A stretch of 64,000 nucleotides of DNA from Guadua angustifolia (taxonomy: Eukaryota; Streptophyta; Magnoliopsida; Poales; Poaceae): contig CM070517.1 of assembly GCA_036346375.1 (NCBI GenBank), positions 10,705,161-10,769,160 on the forward strand, in the 5' to 3' direction. The stretch's first letter is position 1. Every line of letters starts with the position of its first letter. Below the pieces are notes generated by a model that worked only from the letters and a program-made list of their open reading frames with translations, searched no databases and had not been told where the DNA came from. The position numbers were made by a program, and so were the translations under genes. Positions 53,978-64,000 of this stretch are shown piece by piece.

Positions 53978-54221
53978 TGATGCGGACATCTCCACAACGG
54001 ATACAACCAGCGCTAACTCATCTCACCAAAATGTACAAGGACCACTCACTCGAGCGCGTGCACGCAAATTAAATTATCAGGTGAAGTCGTTCCTAAGTGT
54101 TCCTACTAAAGACTTAGTGAATGGAATGCTATTTAATTCTTGTGATCATGTTATTCTTATTAGGAACCAGAGAGAAGAGCCACCAAGTGCAAAGAGACTC
54201 GAATCCAAGTCGGAGGCTTGA
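53865..54221 (+). CDS. C-terminus of CRM Pol with CR motif, crossing into the 3' LTR
   Basis: A 118-codon open frame starting at an internal Met. Residues 1-28 (MPADYGVSNSFNVADLKPYM) are the integrase end common to chromoviruses. The frame crosses the polypurine tract and the LTR start at 53978 without a stop. Residues 60-79 (GPLTRARARKLNYQVKSFLS) and the later NSCDHVILIRN are the CR-type motif found in CRM elements in place of a classical chromodomain. In the family this region is linked to centromere targeting. The equivalent 5' LTR copy stops earlier (at about 47257). Confidence 0.85.
   Translation: MPADYGVSNSFNVADLKPYMGDEDELESRTTSFQEGEDDADISTTDTTSANSSHQNVQGPLTRARARKLNYQVKSFLSVPTKDLVNGMLFNSCDHVILIRNQREEPPSAKRLESKSEA
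53965..53977 (+). other. Polypurine tract of CRM element, inside coding sequence
   Basis: AAGAGGGGGAGGA lies directly against the LTR start TGATGCGG. It is read through by the pol frame (as QEGED), so it serves both as plus-strand primer and as codons. Confidence 0.85.
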
Positions 54222-54906
54222 AGGAAGTCCAAGTCAGATTCGGACTCGCAGACCACATCAACTTCAAACGTTCATAACTTTTGATATAGAGGACTTCTGG
54301 AGGCCCACGAGTACAGGATTGAAAGATCTGCTCGTCCTCTTTCAAACGGATTTGAAATCACCTTAAAATTCCTTCCGAGTCAACAGGAAACTGCAAAACA
54401 ATGGAGACTACTTTTCCTGTCCGAGTCAGTTTGGGCTGCGGGTCTTCTAATCCGAGTTGTATTAGATAGGCCCATGTTAAGGCCTGGTGTTGCATGCCCT
54501 TGGACTATAAATAGCCAGCCACCACCATAATTAGGGTTTGGGTTTTGTTTGATTAAGGTTAGCCATTGCTACCGCTTGTACTCGCGCGTGTCGACTAGAC
54601 TACCCGTCTACTTGTCATCGGAACCCCAATTTCGAGTGTTCTTGCTTCGGAACCAATCTACATTCATATTCGCAATTGAGTTGCTTGTTATCTCTTGTTC
54701 TTGCTGGTTCTTCGATTGCTTGCAGGAACAAAGACCTTCGTGGTCAGGTTGGTCGCGCTTCCGCGAGATCAATAACCTTCAGGAGGGTGGTGTACCGGTC
54801 GCTAAGGCGCAACGTCGGTTCGTTGTAGTCGGGCCGCCAACTTCGTCCTCCACCAAATCGACGCTACCTATTCTCATCGAAAGATCGGAACGCCCAGTTC
54901 ATATCA
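53978..54906 (+). repeat. 3' LTR of CRM element
   Basis: 929 bp, the same length as the 5' LTR and about 98% identical by hand count. The TATA box TATAAATA is at 54506-54513. It ends GTTCATATCA, followed by the GAAGT target-site copy and the resumption of the Tekay 3' LTR. Confidence 0.93.
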
Positions 54907-57422
54907 GAAGTACACCTCCGTGCTCAGCACTCCCTTCCGCTCATTTCGCCCTCTCTCTCGTGCTCAGCCATCCACCGTAGCCCTCACGGGAGCTCGCCGT
55001 AGTAGCCACTCTCCTCCACCTTGGTTTTCGTCGCGTCTCGCCGTCGTTCGCCACCCTCCGCCGTCGCCGAGACCCTCACTGAGTTCACCGAGCCAAGGCG
55101 CATCCGTGTGGTTACTTCTTCACGCCGGAGAGGCCCGGAATCGCCGCGCCTCCTTCTTCTTCCCCAAGCCCGGCGACCAGCACCGCCGCTTCTTCTTCGA
55201 CTCCTCGCGAGCAACCACAGCCGCCAGATCGTCATCCAACGCTCGAGGTGAGGCCACGTAGGCTCATTAACAGTATACTGCTCGGTTAAGTCCCCGCCGT
55301 CGGATTCGTGATCCAACAACAGAAATCGTATGCGTGGCTTGATGCTTCCTCGCCACGTGTCAGCTTCTGGTTGGTCCAAAGCACTGTTCACCGGGCCCAC
55401 TCGTCAATGGGTGGACCGCCGGTCGTGCTGACGTCAGCATGACATCATCCGGGCTTGCATGTCAGTGTCCGTACTAACGTGGAAGTCCCTGGTGCCGACA
55501 CGTGTCGCCGAGGGAAAATAATCCGGATTTTCAGTAGGAAAATAAATAGAGAAATCGGTTATATATTTATTTAAATTTCAGCAAACTTGAAAATGCTATA
55601 ACTTTCGCATTTTAACTCGGATTTGAGTGATTCCAGTGCCCAAAAATTTGTAAAAATATAAGCTATTTAATGGTGATTTTTATTTTATTTTTGGTGTTAA
55701 TGTTGCTGTCTGTATTGCATATTTATTGTGTGCTTGCTTGTACCGATTAGACTCCGAGTCGCCGGAATTCGCCGAGGAGAATTGAAGACCCATCGCAGCC
55801 TCGGACCGTAACCAATCGCTGTTTGAAGGCAAGTCATGCTTTGACCATGTTGCCCTAGATTTTCAAATATATTTTGATTCAATTATTGCATGCTATGTTA
55901 ATTAAAATGATATTGCTCATGTGGGAAATGTAGTTAAATACCTATCTTGCTTATGCCACCTTGTTAACACTATTGTATGCCCTGAACACCTTGTCACCCT
56001 AGAATGCTACATTATGTTGGATGCTACATAATTGCCAACACGGGAGGCTAGACCGTGATTAGCTGCTTATCCTGCTTGTATGCGATGAATGAATTTCAAA
56101 TAGCAAATGAATATTGACTAAACAATTATGGAACACATTTTGAAATGATGCGATGATGTCATGAAATGGAATTGAGGGTAGCGACTTGTGTGGTTCTACT
56201 CGTTCAATGAAGTGGGCATTGGCATGTGTTGCAATAATGCAAAACTGGGAGGGAAATGATTTGGACCGGGGCAAGTGGCAGGATGGCTTCGTGCCAGGTG
56301 GGCCTGTGTGGCAACGGGTTGTATGAAAGATTGTGAAGGCTGTGTGCCGAGAAGTATAAAATGGATGTCTTGCCCGGGACAATTAAGGACTTAACCTTGC
56401 GAGCCTTTGAACTGAGTTCCGTGTACAACCACTTGTCCGGTATGGGACGGACCTAGTTAAGTAGGTTTCTAACCTCTTTCCTTTGAAACCTCGGGGTGAC
56501 GGTGCACACCAAGGTAATCAGGGAAGCGCACGTATACGCTTGGTACCCATTCAACGGTACTTGCTCTGTCTAAACTTCGGCTCTGAGTGAGGGAAGTGTT
56601 AGAAGGGAAGTATCGGAGGGGTTCAATGGTTAAATGTTAGTCTCTGAAAGACTTTGTTGCAATCAATCGCCTGTGTGGTGAGTGACTGTATCCTATGGGT
56701 AAAGTGTACAGCCTCTGCAGAGTGGGTGTGTGAATCTATTCGAATAGACGTGTCCACGGTACTGGACATTGCTCGGTGATTACAGTCAAGGGTTAGATTT
56801 TCAAAATGAAATGTGGAATGGGTGGCTGTGTGCCAAAAGAATCAAATTAGGGTTGTGTGCCAAACCCTCAGAAAAGAATTGAGAAATTAATTATTATTAA
56901 TATTGGATTTACTGCTTTTAATCTAATAGGATTACCTGTTTAAAGAAATGTCGCTTTGAGCAAAATAACCGATTAAACCTTTCCTTGGAATAAGCCATGC
57001 ATGTAGTAATAGAAGCGCATTGTGCATGACTTGTTGAGTATGTTGTATACTCACCCTTGCATCGACAAAAACCTCGAAGAAGAAGCCATGCGGCTTGGGA
57101 GGAGGAGTTCATCGAAGGCCAAGAGGACTAAGGGGTTGAGCCGCACTCAGTTGCCTGTGGCTATGAAGGGTTCATCGTTTTACTTTTGCTTCCACTGATA
57201 AACTTGTGCTACTCTATTATTTATCGCCCTGCACGGCGAATTGATGTAAGGCGACCATAAGGTCACGAAACTCGTTATTATTTATGCTTGAAGTACTTTA
57301 TTATTAATTCCGCTGTGTATGATTGTGGTACTTCAACCTGTTCGTCCTGTGTGTACTAGCGTGATCCTGGACTAGTACAGAATACACAGAGTGTCCGAAT
57401 CCGTGAAATTCGGGGCACGACA
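54907..57422 (+). repeat. 3' LTR of Tekay element, right piece
   Basis: It resumes GAAGTACACCTCCGTGC and matches 38267-40778 of the 5' LTR through to the terminus GGGCACGACA at 57422. GGCAC at 57423-57427 is the Tekay target-site copy. The ORFs here repeat those of the 5' LTR and are non-coding. Confidence 0.92.
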
Positions 57423-57841
57423 GGCACCACGTGGGCTTATCGCCCGGCGAGCAGGGCATGATCGCCCACCTGCTCGCTAGGGGGCTACATGGGCTCCTCG
57501 CCCGGCGGGCAGGGCATGATCGCCCACCTGCCCGCCAGGGCACTACGTGGGCTTACCGCCCGGCAAGCAGGGCATGATCGCTCGCCGCCGCCGAGGCCAC
57601 ATGGGCTCTCCCCGTGCAGTGGCATGATCGCCCACCTGCCTGCCAGGGCACCACGTGGACTTACCGCCCGGTGACAAGGCATGATCGCCCACCTGCTCGC
57701 CAGACCGCCACGCGGACTTCTCACCAGGCGGGCAGGGCTTGATCGCCCGCCTGCCCGCCAGGCTGCCATGCTGGCCCAGGTCGCTTCTTGGGCTTACTAT
57801 TCCACGACGGAGAGGGTACCCCGGTGCAAAGTACACCGACA
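57423..57841 (-). mobile_element. Solo LTR of Tat element 2 family, right piece (TSD CCTGC)
   Basis: It continues the outer tandem repeats (units with CACGTGGGC, GCCCGGCGAGCAGGGCATGATCGCCC, CTGCCCGCCAGGG) and ends GGAGAGGGTACCCCGGTGC, then AAAGTACACCGACA at 57841. CCTGC at 57842-57846 duplicates 36819-36823 exactly. The first five bases (GGCAC) are the Tekay TSD. The frames reported through this array on both strands are repeat-derived. Confidence 0.88.
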
Positions 57842-57846
57842 CCTGC

Positions 57847-58069
57847 ATACACTGACTGGATAACTCCCTAGTCCACTTTTTCACTAATCATTTTAAGCAT
57901 TTTCCCATCAACTCATAGTATGCAGTAGTTAGTAAAATAAACATAGAGCACTCCTTTTGAACCATCTAAGCAAATCATCTAGAAATTATGCATGTAGAAC
58001 CAACCCTCACTCAACTTTATTTATGGTGGCAGTTATGTGACTAAAGGCATAAGTAAAACACAACTAAAC
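57847..58069. other. Short AT-rich flank
   Basis: This 223-bp piece continues 36823 once the triple nest is removed. I see no feature in it. TAAAC at 58065-58069 would be the left TSD copy of the next element. Confidence 0.5.
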
Positions 58070-61000
58070 TGTAACATCCCAATTTTTGACCTCTCAATTA
58101 ATAAATATTATTTTATTGCTAATTATGCATTTTGTGAATTTTCTGGATTTATTTGGATTTTCTGAGAATTATGTGAATAATTTCGAATTAAAGAAAATTA
58201 CTTTCTATTAAAGATTAATTATAAATATATAAATCCAAAATAAAGTTTTTGTGAAAATATTTTATTTTTAGTCAAGAAAGTCTCAAAGTATTTTTGAGAA
58301 ATTTCTGGGAATTTTTAGAGTATTTTTACTATTTAAAATAAATCAAATGAATTTCTGGAATTGATTTTTATCGGAAAATCAAGGAAAATCGCAAAACAAA
58401 TATGAGTCCGGTCCATTTATGTGCGGATGAATAGGAAACGGAGGGTTAATCTCGACCGCTGGATCGCCATCCAAGGGCCATCGCCAAATCGGGTTATTTC
58501 CATAGCCTAGCGCTGCGTGAAGAGAGACCGCTTGATCTTCCATGTGGCAAGTATCCGGCCATCGCCTCACCGCGAATCGAAGTTGACTCGCCAACAAGAC
58601 GCCAGAAGCCGCCATGACTCTGCGCAGAGCCTTGCCATATCCGGACACCGCGCGCCATATAAATGGGAGCATCGGGCGCGCAAAGTCATAAGCAACCAAA
58701 GCCCCAAGCCGTAGCCCAAGAATCACCGTGTAGTCGCCACAATCGAAGCTCTTCCGAGCGCACCGCCGCAAGTCGTGTTTCGTCGATTAGTCGCCGTTGG
58801 AGGGACGTTTCGAGTCGTCAGCGGGATTTTCGAACTCGCCACGTCGAGGCGCATCTGGTCCGCACCCTTGTCTCGCCGGAGCATCACCGAGGGAGGAGTT
58901 CGCCGTGGAGACCGACACCGCCGTAGAAGAAAGCCCTGCCGCCGTCGAGCCGAAGCTCAATTCGGAAAACCATTCGCGTCATCGGATCCGCGACGCCGAG
59001 GTGAGTTAGGAGGTGCCCTCGCCGCTCGTCGCCGGTGACCATAGGGCCGCGTGCACCGCCGACCGACGTGGAATGATGTTTCGTCGACATGTGTCTGCCA
59101 CGTCGTGTTTTTGGCTGAGGTGGCATTTGCGTGGCGTAGATGTGGAGTCGCGTGGGCACTGATATGGTGCCAGCTGACCGTTGTGTCGCTGCTCGCGTGG
59201 CTGCACACGCTGGCATCACGGGGGGCCACATGTCAGCACCGCATTGGTCCGAGGCCAGGGCTGACTCCAGCATGGCGCATCGTTGACACAATAAATCGGA
59301 ATTCTTTTATAAAAATAATTTGGTTAATTTTGATTTTCTGATTTTATGTATTTTTCAGGAATTTGAATTTTTCGAGGGTTCGTTCTCCCTCATACGAACT
59401 CCGATTGAGGTGATTCAAATTCCTAAAAATTTGTAAAATTGAGATCTTTTTAATGGTGGCTTTTATTTGAATTTTTGAATTTGTTTGCTCTTTGGTTTTG
59501 GTTTTTATTTGCTTTTCTCTCTCGATTCGCGTAGACGTTGAATTGTGCGAGGCTTCGAAAGGCGATTTTGCAGCTCAAGAATTATTTTCAGAACAAGACC
59601 AGGAGCTTAACGAAGGAAAGTTGTGCTTTGATCATGTTGCACCCATAAATTAGATTGCATGCTATTTTGATTTAAACTTATCATATGTTATTTTATGTGT
59701 ATAACTGATTTCAACTTAACTTTGGGATTAGCTATTGTACCTTTGAATTATACCCTACCTTGCTAGTTGTATGCCATGATCCACTTTTCACCCTAGGTTG
59801 GTTAATTATAGTTGGTTAATAGAAAATCAACATGGGTGGTTAGACCGAATTAGAGATGCTTAGTCATGCCACGTCATCATATGCTCATGAAATATTGCTT
59901 ATTAATCTTGACTAATGGAATATGGAACTATGATGATAATTTCTGGGCCATGTGTGGTCACACAAAGAGATTGAGTTGTTGTGACAGCGGAGTCACGCAA
60001 CGATGTTGATTTGTGAAGAGCACGTGGTGCTTGGTAATCAACTGGGGTGGGAAAATGATTTAGACTGAGGCAAGTGGCAAGATTGTTTTTCTGGTGGGCC
60101 AAGAGTGGCAATTGGGCGGTCGTATTTGGTTTTTATTGGTTTTGGATATTTGAAGATTATTTTTGGTTAGTCTTGCCTCGGTCAATTAAGGACTTAACCT
60201 TGCAAGCCTTTGACCTGAGTCAATCATGCAGCCACACGTCTGTTATGGGGCAGCCTAGCTGACTAATTTGCAAATGCTTAACTTAAGTGCTATCTTGGTG
60301 GTGTGAGTCCGGTGCACGGGAAACTCACATGGCGCAAGAGGGGGCCCTGTTGTGGCGGCGAGCCCTCAGTTGTTGAAACCTTTATGGTAGCATCGGGTTA
60401 AGAGGATGCATTGTAAAGACTTTGTTATAATCGTTCGCCTGTGTGGTGCATGGTTATATCGTGTGGGTAAAGTGCATAACCTCTGCAGAGTGTACAATCT
60501 ATTCGGATAGCCGTGCTCACGGTATTGAGCATTGCTCGAGGATTACAGTCAAGGGGTAGTTAATTAAAACTTGTCAACTGGATGGGATGGCAGGATTCCA
60601 TGTGATTAATGGAACTTGACTTAGGGTGGAAACTTGGTTTATTTGAGAATCACTGAATCTACTTACTTGTTATATTTTTTTTTACTGTCTTTCCAATCTA
60701 CATATTACTTATGTTTGAAATGCTGCTTTACTGCTTATGAGCCACTTAGCCATTCCTTTGGAATAAGCCTTGCATATAGCTATGATAGAATTGCATTCTG
60801 TGCACAACTTGTTGAGTATGTTGTATACTCACCCTTGCCTACAAACACAAACAACAATGGAGGAGTCATCGCCCGTGTTGGAGGAGGACTTTCAAGTGGA
60901 CGCGAGTCACTAGGCCAAGCCTTGTCAGTCTCCTGTGGTGTACTGATGAGTCGCTACGTCTTCTATGATTTTCCGCTGCATTTGTCTTATTTTATCTTAG

Positions 61001-61197
61001 TCTTGCCCTATGAGGCCAAATAAATGTAAGTGATCATAAGATCATACACTAGTTATATTAAATAAATGAAGTCTTATTGTTATTATCGTTGTGTATGATG
61101 TGATGCTTACCAATGTTAAGCCGTGTGCACTAGCGTTGATCCTGGGAATAGTGCGGCATACACGGTGGATCCGAATTGGTGAATTCGGGTCATTACA
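58070..61197 (+). repeat. 5' LTR of the decayed Tekay-like element
   Basis: The 3128-bp LTR runs TGTAACATCCCAATTTTTG...GAATTCGGGTCATTACA. The right edge is fixed by a PBS four bases away. A GC-rich block at about 58440-59290 contains ORFs on both strands (for example 58379-58771 and 58884-59291 on the - strand) that I regard as non-coding. The last 1.4 kb matches 1-1455 and 11474-13003. Confidence 0.87.
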
Positions 61198-61201
61198 GAG
61201 G

Positions 61202-61213
61202 TGGTATCAGAGC
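61202..61213 (+). other. Primer-binding site of the decayed Tekay-like element
   Basis: TGGTATCAGAGC, complementary to initiator methionine tRNA, lies four bases after the LTR end, the same offset as in the Tekay element at 40783. Confidence 0.88.
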
Positions 61214-61402
61214 ATACTGACTGTAGGTCTTGGCCTTAGATAGTTGGTCGTCCCTATAGGTCTTTCAAAATTATTTTCTAAAATAAAAGACCCAACCTAG
61301 AAGAATAATGTGTTCTTGACTTATCTCATTCTTCTATTTCTATCCTTACCAAAAAATTGTTTCTTTTCCCTTGCTGAAATTTCTTTCTCTTACCTCTGCT
61401 GA

Positions 61403-61585
61403 ATGGAGTTAAAATCTTACCTGAGTTATCTAAGTGGAAAACGATATACCACACCTCTGGAGATGGCATCAAGTACCTGCTGCTACCGTAATGACATGAC
61501 GGAAGGAATCATCAAGCTTATAGAGGAGCGGATCAATGAAGTGTATTTAGAGTTAGAAGACTCAGTGCTTCAAGTAGCCAGTTGA
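61403..61585 (+). other. Short leader ORF of the decayed Tekay-like element
   Basis: A 60-codon frame lies between PBS and gag, where the other Tekay element has its leader ORF. It contains a helical, acidic segment (GIIKLIEERINEVYLELEDS). There is no clear sequence match to the 40998-41697 ORF. It may be the decayed remains of an equivalent protein, or chance. Confidence 0.3.
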
Positions 61586-61849
61586 GACTCATGTGTGGAA
61601 GTCGCGTTTCCTAAGAAAGGAGAGTCACCCATGTAGACGGTAGTTATTGTGTGGATAGGTGAATTGGTTCTTCATTGATTGCTGAGTGTGCAGTATGCGT
61701 TGCAAAGCTTTTAGGCTTATATAAGCAGCCATACCAAGTTATTAATATTGATTGCTTGAGTTATTGGGTTAAACCTATCTTCCCTGTGTTAGGATTCTTG
61801 CTCCTTACCTATGCTATTCCCCTCTTTCCTAACCCTTTAAGGTAATCAA

Positions 61850-62760
61850 GCAGATAGTTCAGAATAGTGATAACAATAGAGCCAGAGAAAATGGAAATCA
61901 ACCCAATGGAAACTCCCAGGAATGGTATGGTCATAGTGAATTCAGAGAAGGACGCTACCCCTGCATCTTGCTCGAAACTTAGATATTGCTCTATGAAGCG
62001 CGGTCAACCAAACAAGTTAGAGGATCGAGCGTGCATTCGCTATGGGGAAATTAGGCATACCTCAAATAAGCATGCGATCAATTGCTCTAGTTACAAGGGA
62101 AATCATACAATTAGAAAAGGTCTTATGAGTAACATCACCTATCACCTTTGTGAAAGACAAGACCATTGTCCACCTCAGTGTCCCTTGGATCCAAAAGTTA
62201 CTGCCGTAATCTGGCATCAACAGAATCTATGAACCCTAGTTACTCGAGAATTATCAATAAGAAGGGGAAACTTTGTTGCACCGGATACGTCACTTGGAGA
62301 GTTAAAAATGTACCCTCCTAAAACCTATCGACCTTAGACAGAAAAACAATAGGTGGCTATCATCCACAGTAGGTCCCTTGTATGGTGAAGAAGATCGTTT
62401 TACTAGGGGATGTGTTGCGAATCAAAAAGTAATTAATCGCAGGAAGCGCAGCATTTTGGGCTACAACTGTCACCGAAAGGCCATTATGTTAATCGATATC
62501 CACAGAGAAGACAAATAATTCCTATAGCTAGGGATATATAGGAAGTTACCTTAGTCCGATACTTAACACAAGAATTAAGCAGCGAAATTGCGAGAGAAAT
62601 TTGCCGAGAGGACCAATTAAAGAAAAGACGTCTAGGTAAAAATACTCTTTCGATCATAGAATGCTAAAGAAAGAAAGTTCACCCTAGCCTATGCTATAAT
62701 TGTCACAAACCTGAGCACTTTACCAATAAGTGCCCTTGAAGGAAAGCAAGCACGCGGCTT
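61850..62760 (+). pseudogene. gag: Gag remnant with several zinc knuckles
   Basis: The frame 61867-62232 has three consecutive CCHC-like knuckles with damaged cysteines: C-IR-Y-GEIR-H, C-SS-Y-KGN-H and HLCERQDHCPPQC. In each, the expected cysteine reads tyrosine or is lost (TGT/TGC to TAT/TAC). A further well-formed knuckle, CYNCHKPEHFTNKC, is at about 62691-62732 and is followed by a stop. Stops and frameshifts fill the interval 62233-62690. The arrangement suggests a Gag with an unusually long knuckle array or two overlapping gag remnants. Capsid sequence upstream was not clearly recognised. Confidence 0.6.
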
Positions 62761-63740
62761 AAGTCAATCCCATTCCGTCCCTAACGGCCCTAGTGTCAAT
62801 ATTAAAACAAGAAAGTTAGGAGCCATGAGTTCACTTAGTAAAATATCGTAACCCTATTTGCAAATTAAAGAGATTAATTAAAGGTAAAGATTTCTTTGTC
62901 AAGAGGAATAAATTAGAAAGGGTTAATGCATTGGTATACAGGAATATTGGAATAATGATTAGATGTGTCATCAAGAATATTCTGGTTCACCTGAAAACAA
63001 TACATGTGCGAGGGTGGTCGGCTTAGTAGTACCCAGCCAGAGCTTGTTAACCAGAGGATTTGCCATTGTCAGAAAGTGCTTAGTTATACCAGATTTATTC
63101 CAGGATGTTGAGAATTCAGATTTATTCAGAAAATAGAGTCCCAAGCAAATCATATTATGTTGGATATCCAAACTTTTGAGGATTAGACCTAAGGCTATTT
63201 AGGTGAAGGGTATGTCGATCTAAAACCCTAGATATGAAAAACAAGGAGTTTTCAAGTGATGATAGTTCAGATAGCCACCGATGGATAATAGTGTGGATAT
63301 GCCGTTAGAAGATGCGCCATTGTCAAGAACACGTTGATATATTTTCTAAGAATTCACCTAGTATGTCGCCATATCGAAGATCAAAGTTCATAAGCAAATT
63401 AGTGCTTGGTTAGCATCAATAGTAAAAATGTCATGTCAAATGTCTACTAAGGAATTAATGGGAAATAGAAAGGCATATCGAAGAGTTACTAGGAAATGTA
63501 TTAAATATATATATATATATATAATAAAAATAAAAATAAAATAAAATAAATGGAAGACCGGAAGAGTGCACGGAATCGTGCTCTAAATAAAGAAAGGGTC
63601 GAAAACAAGTACCCAGTATTAGGATCGATAACGTGTTGGGACGATTGAGAAGAAAGTTGGAAATTTCCCTAAGATAAAACCTTGCCTCGGACATCGTCAA
63701 TTAGGGAGTCATGTGAAGAATGTTTCTAGGATTGCGTTCT
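62761..63740. other. Decayed pol region with AT microsatellite
   Basis: About 980 bp with stops in every frame, expected to be the decayed protease and RT N-terminus. An (AT)n microsatellite of about 18 bp is at 63505-63522. It is followed by TAAAA-type repeats to about 63550. No intact motif was found. Confidence 0.45.
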
Positions 63741-64000
63741 TACGCTATATGGACAATATAAGTTTTGGCTATATCTCCTGGATTGACTAATGTTCCGCAT
63801 ACTTCATGAACATGAGGAGTAAGGTGTTTATGGATTATTGGGATAAATTCATAACGACCATATAGATAACAACCTAGCATACTCTAAGATAAGAGAAAAA
63901 TATGTAGAACCTAGAAATAAGTTCTGCGAGAGTGGAGGTCGCACGCTAGAGTTCAATAAGTGTGAATTTCTGGAAGAAAATGGAATCTCGTTAGCCACGC
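63741..64000 (+). pseudogene. Reverse transcriptase remnant of the decayed Tekay-like element
   Basis: Fragments in changing frames recall the RT palm: TTTGGCTATATC...ACTAATGTTCCGCATAC (SFGLTNAPAYF region, about 63754-63800), TGTTTATGGATTATTGGGATAAATTC (VFMDYLDKF), then ATAGATAACAACCTAGCATACTCT (IDDILVYSK, about 63865-63888), and finally TTCAATAAGTGTGAATTTCTGG (KFNKCEFWL). The second Asp of the catalytic box reads Asn. The window ends within the domain. Confidence 0.65.

Larger units (their letters stand above)
47110..54906 (+). mobile_element. CRM-type centromeric chromovirus, complete length (TSD GGAGT/GAAGT)
   Basis: The element is 7797 bp with two 929-bp LTRs (47110-48038 and 53978-54906) starting TGATGCGGACATC and ending GTTCATATCA. 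Target-site copies are GGAGT (47105-47109) and GAAGT (54907-54911), one mismatch; the uninterrupted site in the Tekay 5' LTR reads GAAGT. Internal genes are gag, protease, RT, RNase H and integrase. The pol frame continues into the 3' LTR with the CR-type motif (GPLTRARARKLNYQVKSFL). This is the diagnostic arrangement of the CRM group A elements of grasses, which target centromeric chromatin. By eye the two LTRs differ at about 18 of 929 positions. Confidence 0.92.
37701..57422 (+). mobile_element. Tekay (Del) chromovirus, nested in a solo LTR (TSD GGCAC)
   Basis: LTR ends are TGTAACGTCC / GGGCACGACA, with perfect 5-bp duplications GGCAC at 37696-37700 and 57423-57427. The internal order is PBS, leader ORF, gag, protease, RT, RNase H, integrase and chromodomain, then a polypurine tract. 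The CRM element at 47110-54906 splits the 3' LTR. Without it the element is about 11.9 kb, with LTRs of 3078 bp (5') and 3079 bp (3', counting one CRM target-site copy). Equal LTR lengths support correct boundaries. All genes carry stops or frameshifts. Confidence 0.93.
58070..64000 (+). mobile_element. Tekay-like Gypsy element, decayed, runs past the window
   Basis: A full 5' LTR, PBS, leader and recognisable gag and RT remnants occur in the standard order. The LTR family is related to, but distinct from, the Tekay element at 37701: same TGTAACxTCCC start and the same GTGATCCTGG-type block before the 3' end. It also matches the LTR pieces at 1-1455 and 11474-13003. The internal region is full of stops and indels. 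The 3' end lies beyond 64000. Confidence 0.82.

Noticed and set aside
58379..59291. Host gene in the GC-rich part of the last LTR (ORFs on both strands)
   Set aside because: It lies between a clear LTR start (58070) and PBS (61202). A comparable GC-rich block is found in the other Tekay LTR, and no recognisable domain was seen.

Overview
The window looks like plant nuclear DNA, most likely from a grass with a large, repeat-rich genome. It is almost entirely transposable elements at different stages of decay, stacked inside one another. I found no convincing host gene, tRNA, rRNA, CRISPR array or bacterial-type operon. The grass assignment rests on the element types: an Opie-like SIRE Copia, Tat Gypsy elements with an antisense extra ORF, Tekay chromoviruses and a CRM-type centromeric chromovirus. 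I cannot name a species. All boundaries, target-site duplications (TSDs) and motif positions were read by eye.

Region 1 (1-13003) starts with the 3' part of a Tekay-like LTR (1-1455), followed by an unassigned LTR fragment (1456-2035). Next is a degraded Tat element on the + strand (2036-11473): LTR, primer-binding site, gag, protease, RT, two RNase H domains, integrase and an antisense ORF. A minus-strand piece of the same Tekay-like LTR (11474-13003) cuts it off. Region 2 (13004-23282) is a second Tat element, lying on the - strand. It has a complete 5' LTR at the right, a truncated 3' LTR at the left and a solo LTR (15552-16627) inside it.

Region 3 (23283-28867) is the 3' half of a SIRE Copia element: RT/RNase H, a multi-polypurine-tract spacer and the 3' LTR. 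A solo LTR of the first Tat family (26844-27498) sits in that 3' LTR. Region 4 (28868-36823) is AT-rich. It holds a Stowaway-like MITE remnant, a Helitron helicase exon, two Helitron-like termini, a 2.1 kb solo LTR (33057-35168) and about 1.65 kb that I cannot explain.

Region 5 (36824-57841) is a three-level nest. A solo LTR of the second Tat family (TSD CCTGC) contains a Tekay element with 3.08 kb LTRs (TSD GGCAC). That element's 3' LTR contains a complete-length CRM element with two 929-bp LTRs (TSD GGAGT/GAAGT). The CRM reading frame runs into its own 3' LTR, a hallmark of centromere-targeted CRM elements, so the locus may be centromeric or pericentromeric. Region 6 (58070-64000) is a decayed Tekay-like element: a 3.13 kb 5' LTR, PBS, leader, gag zinc knuckles and an RT remnant. 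It continues past the window.

The pol genes once provided protease, RT, RNase H and integrase in cis for each element. All the autonomous elements now carry stops or frameshifts. Many stops are TAG where the family has glutamine, or TAG where it has tryptophan, as expected from deamination of methylated cytosine in silenced DNA.
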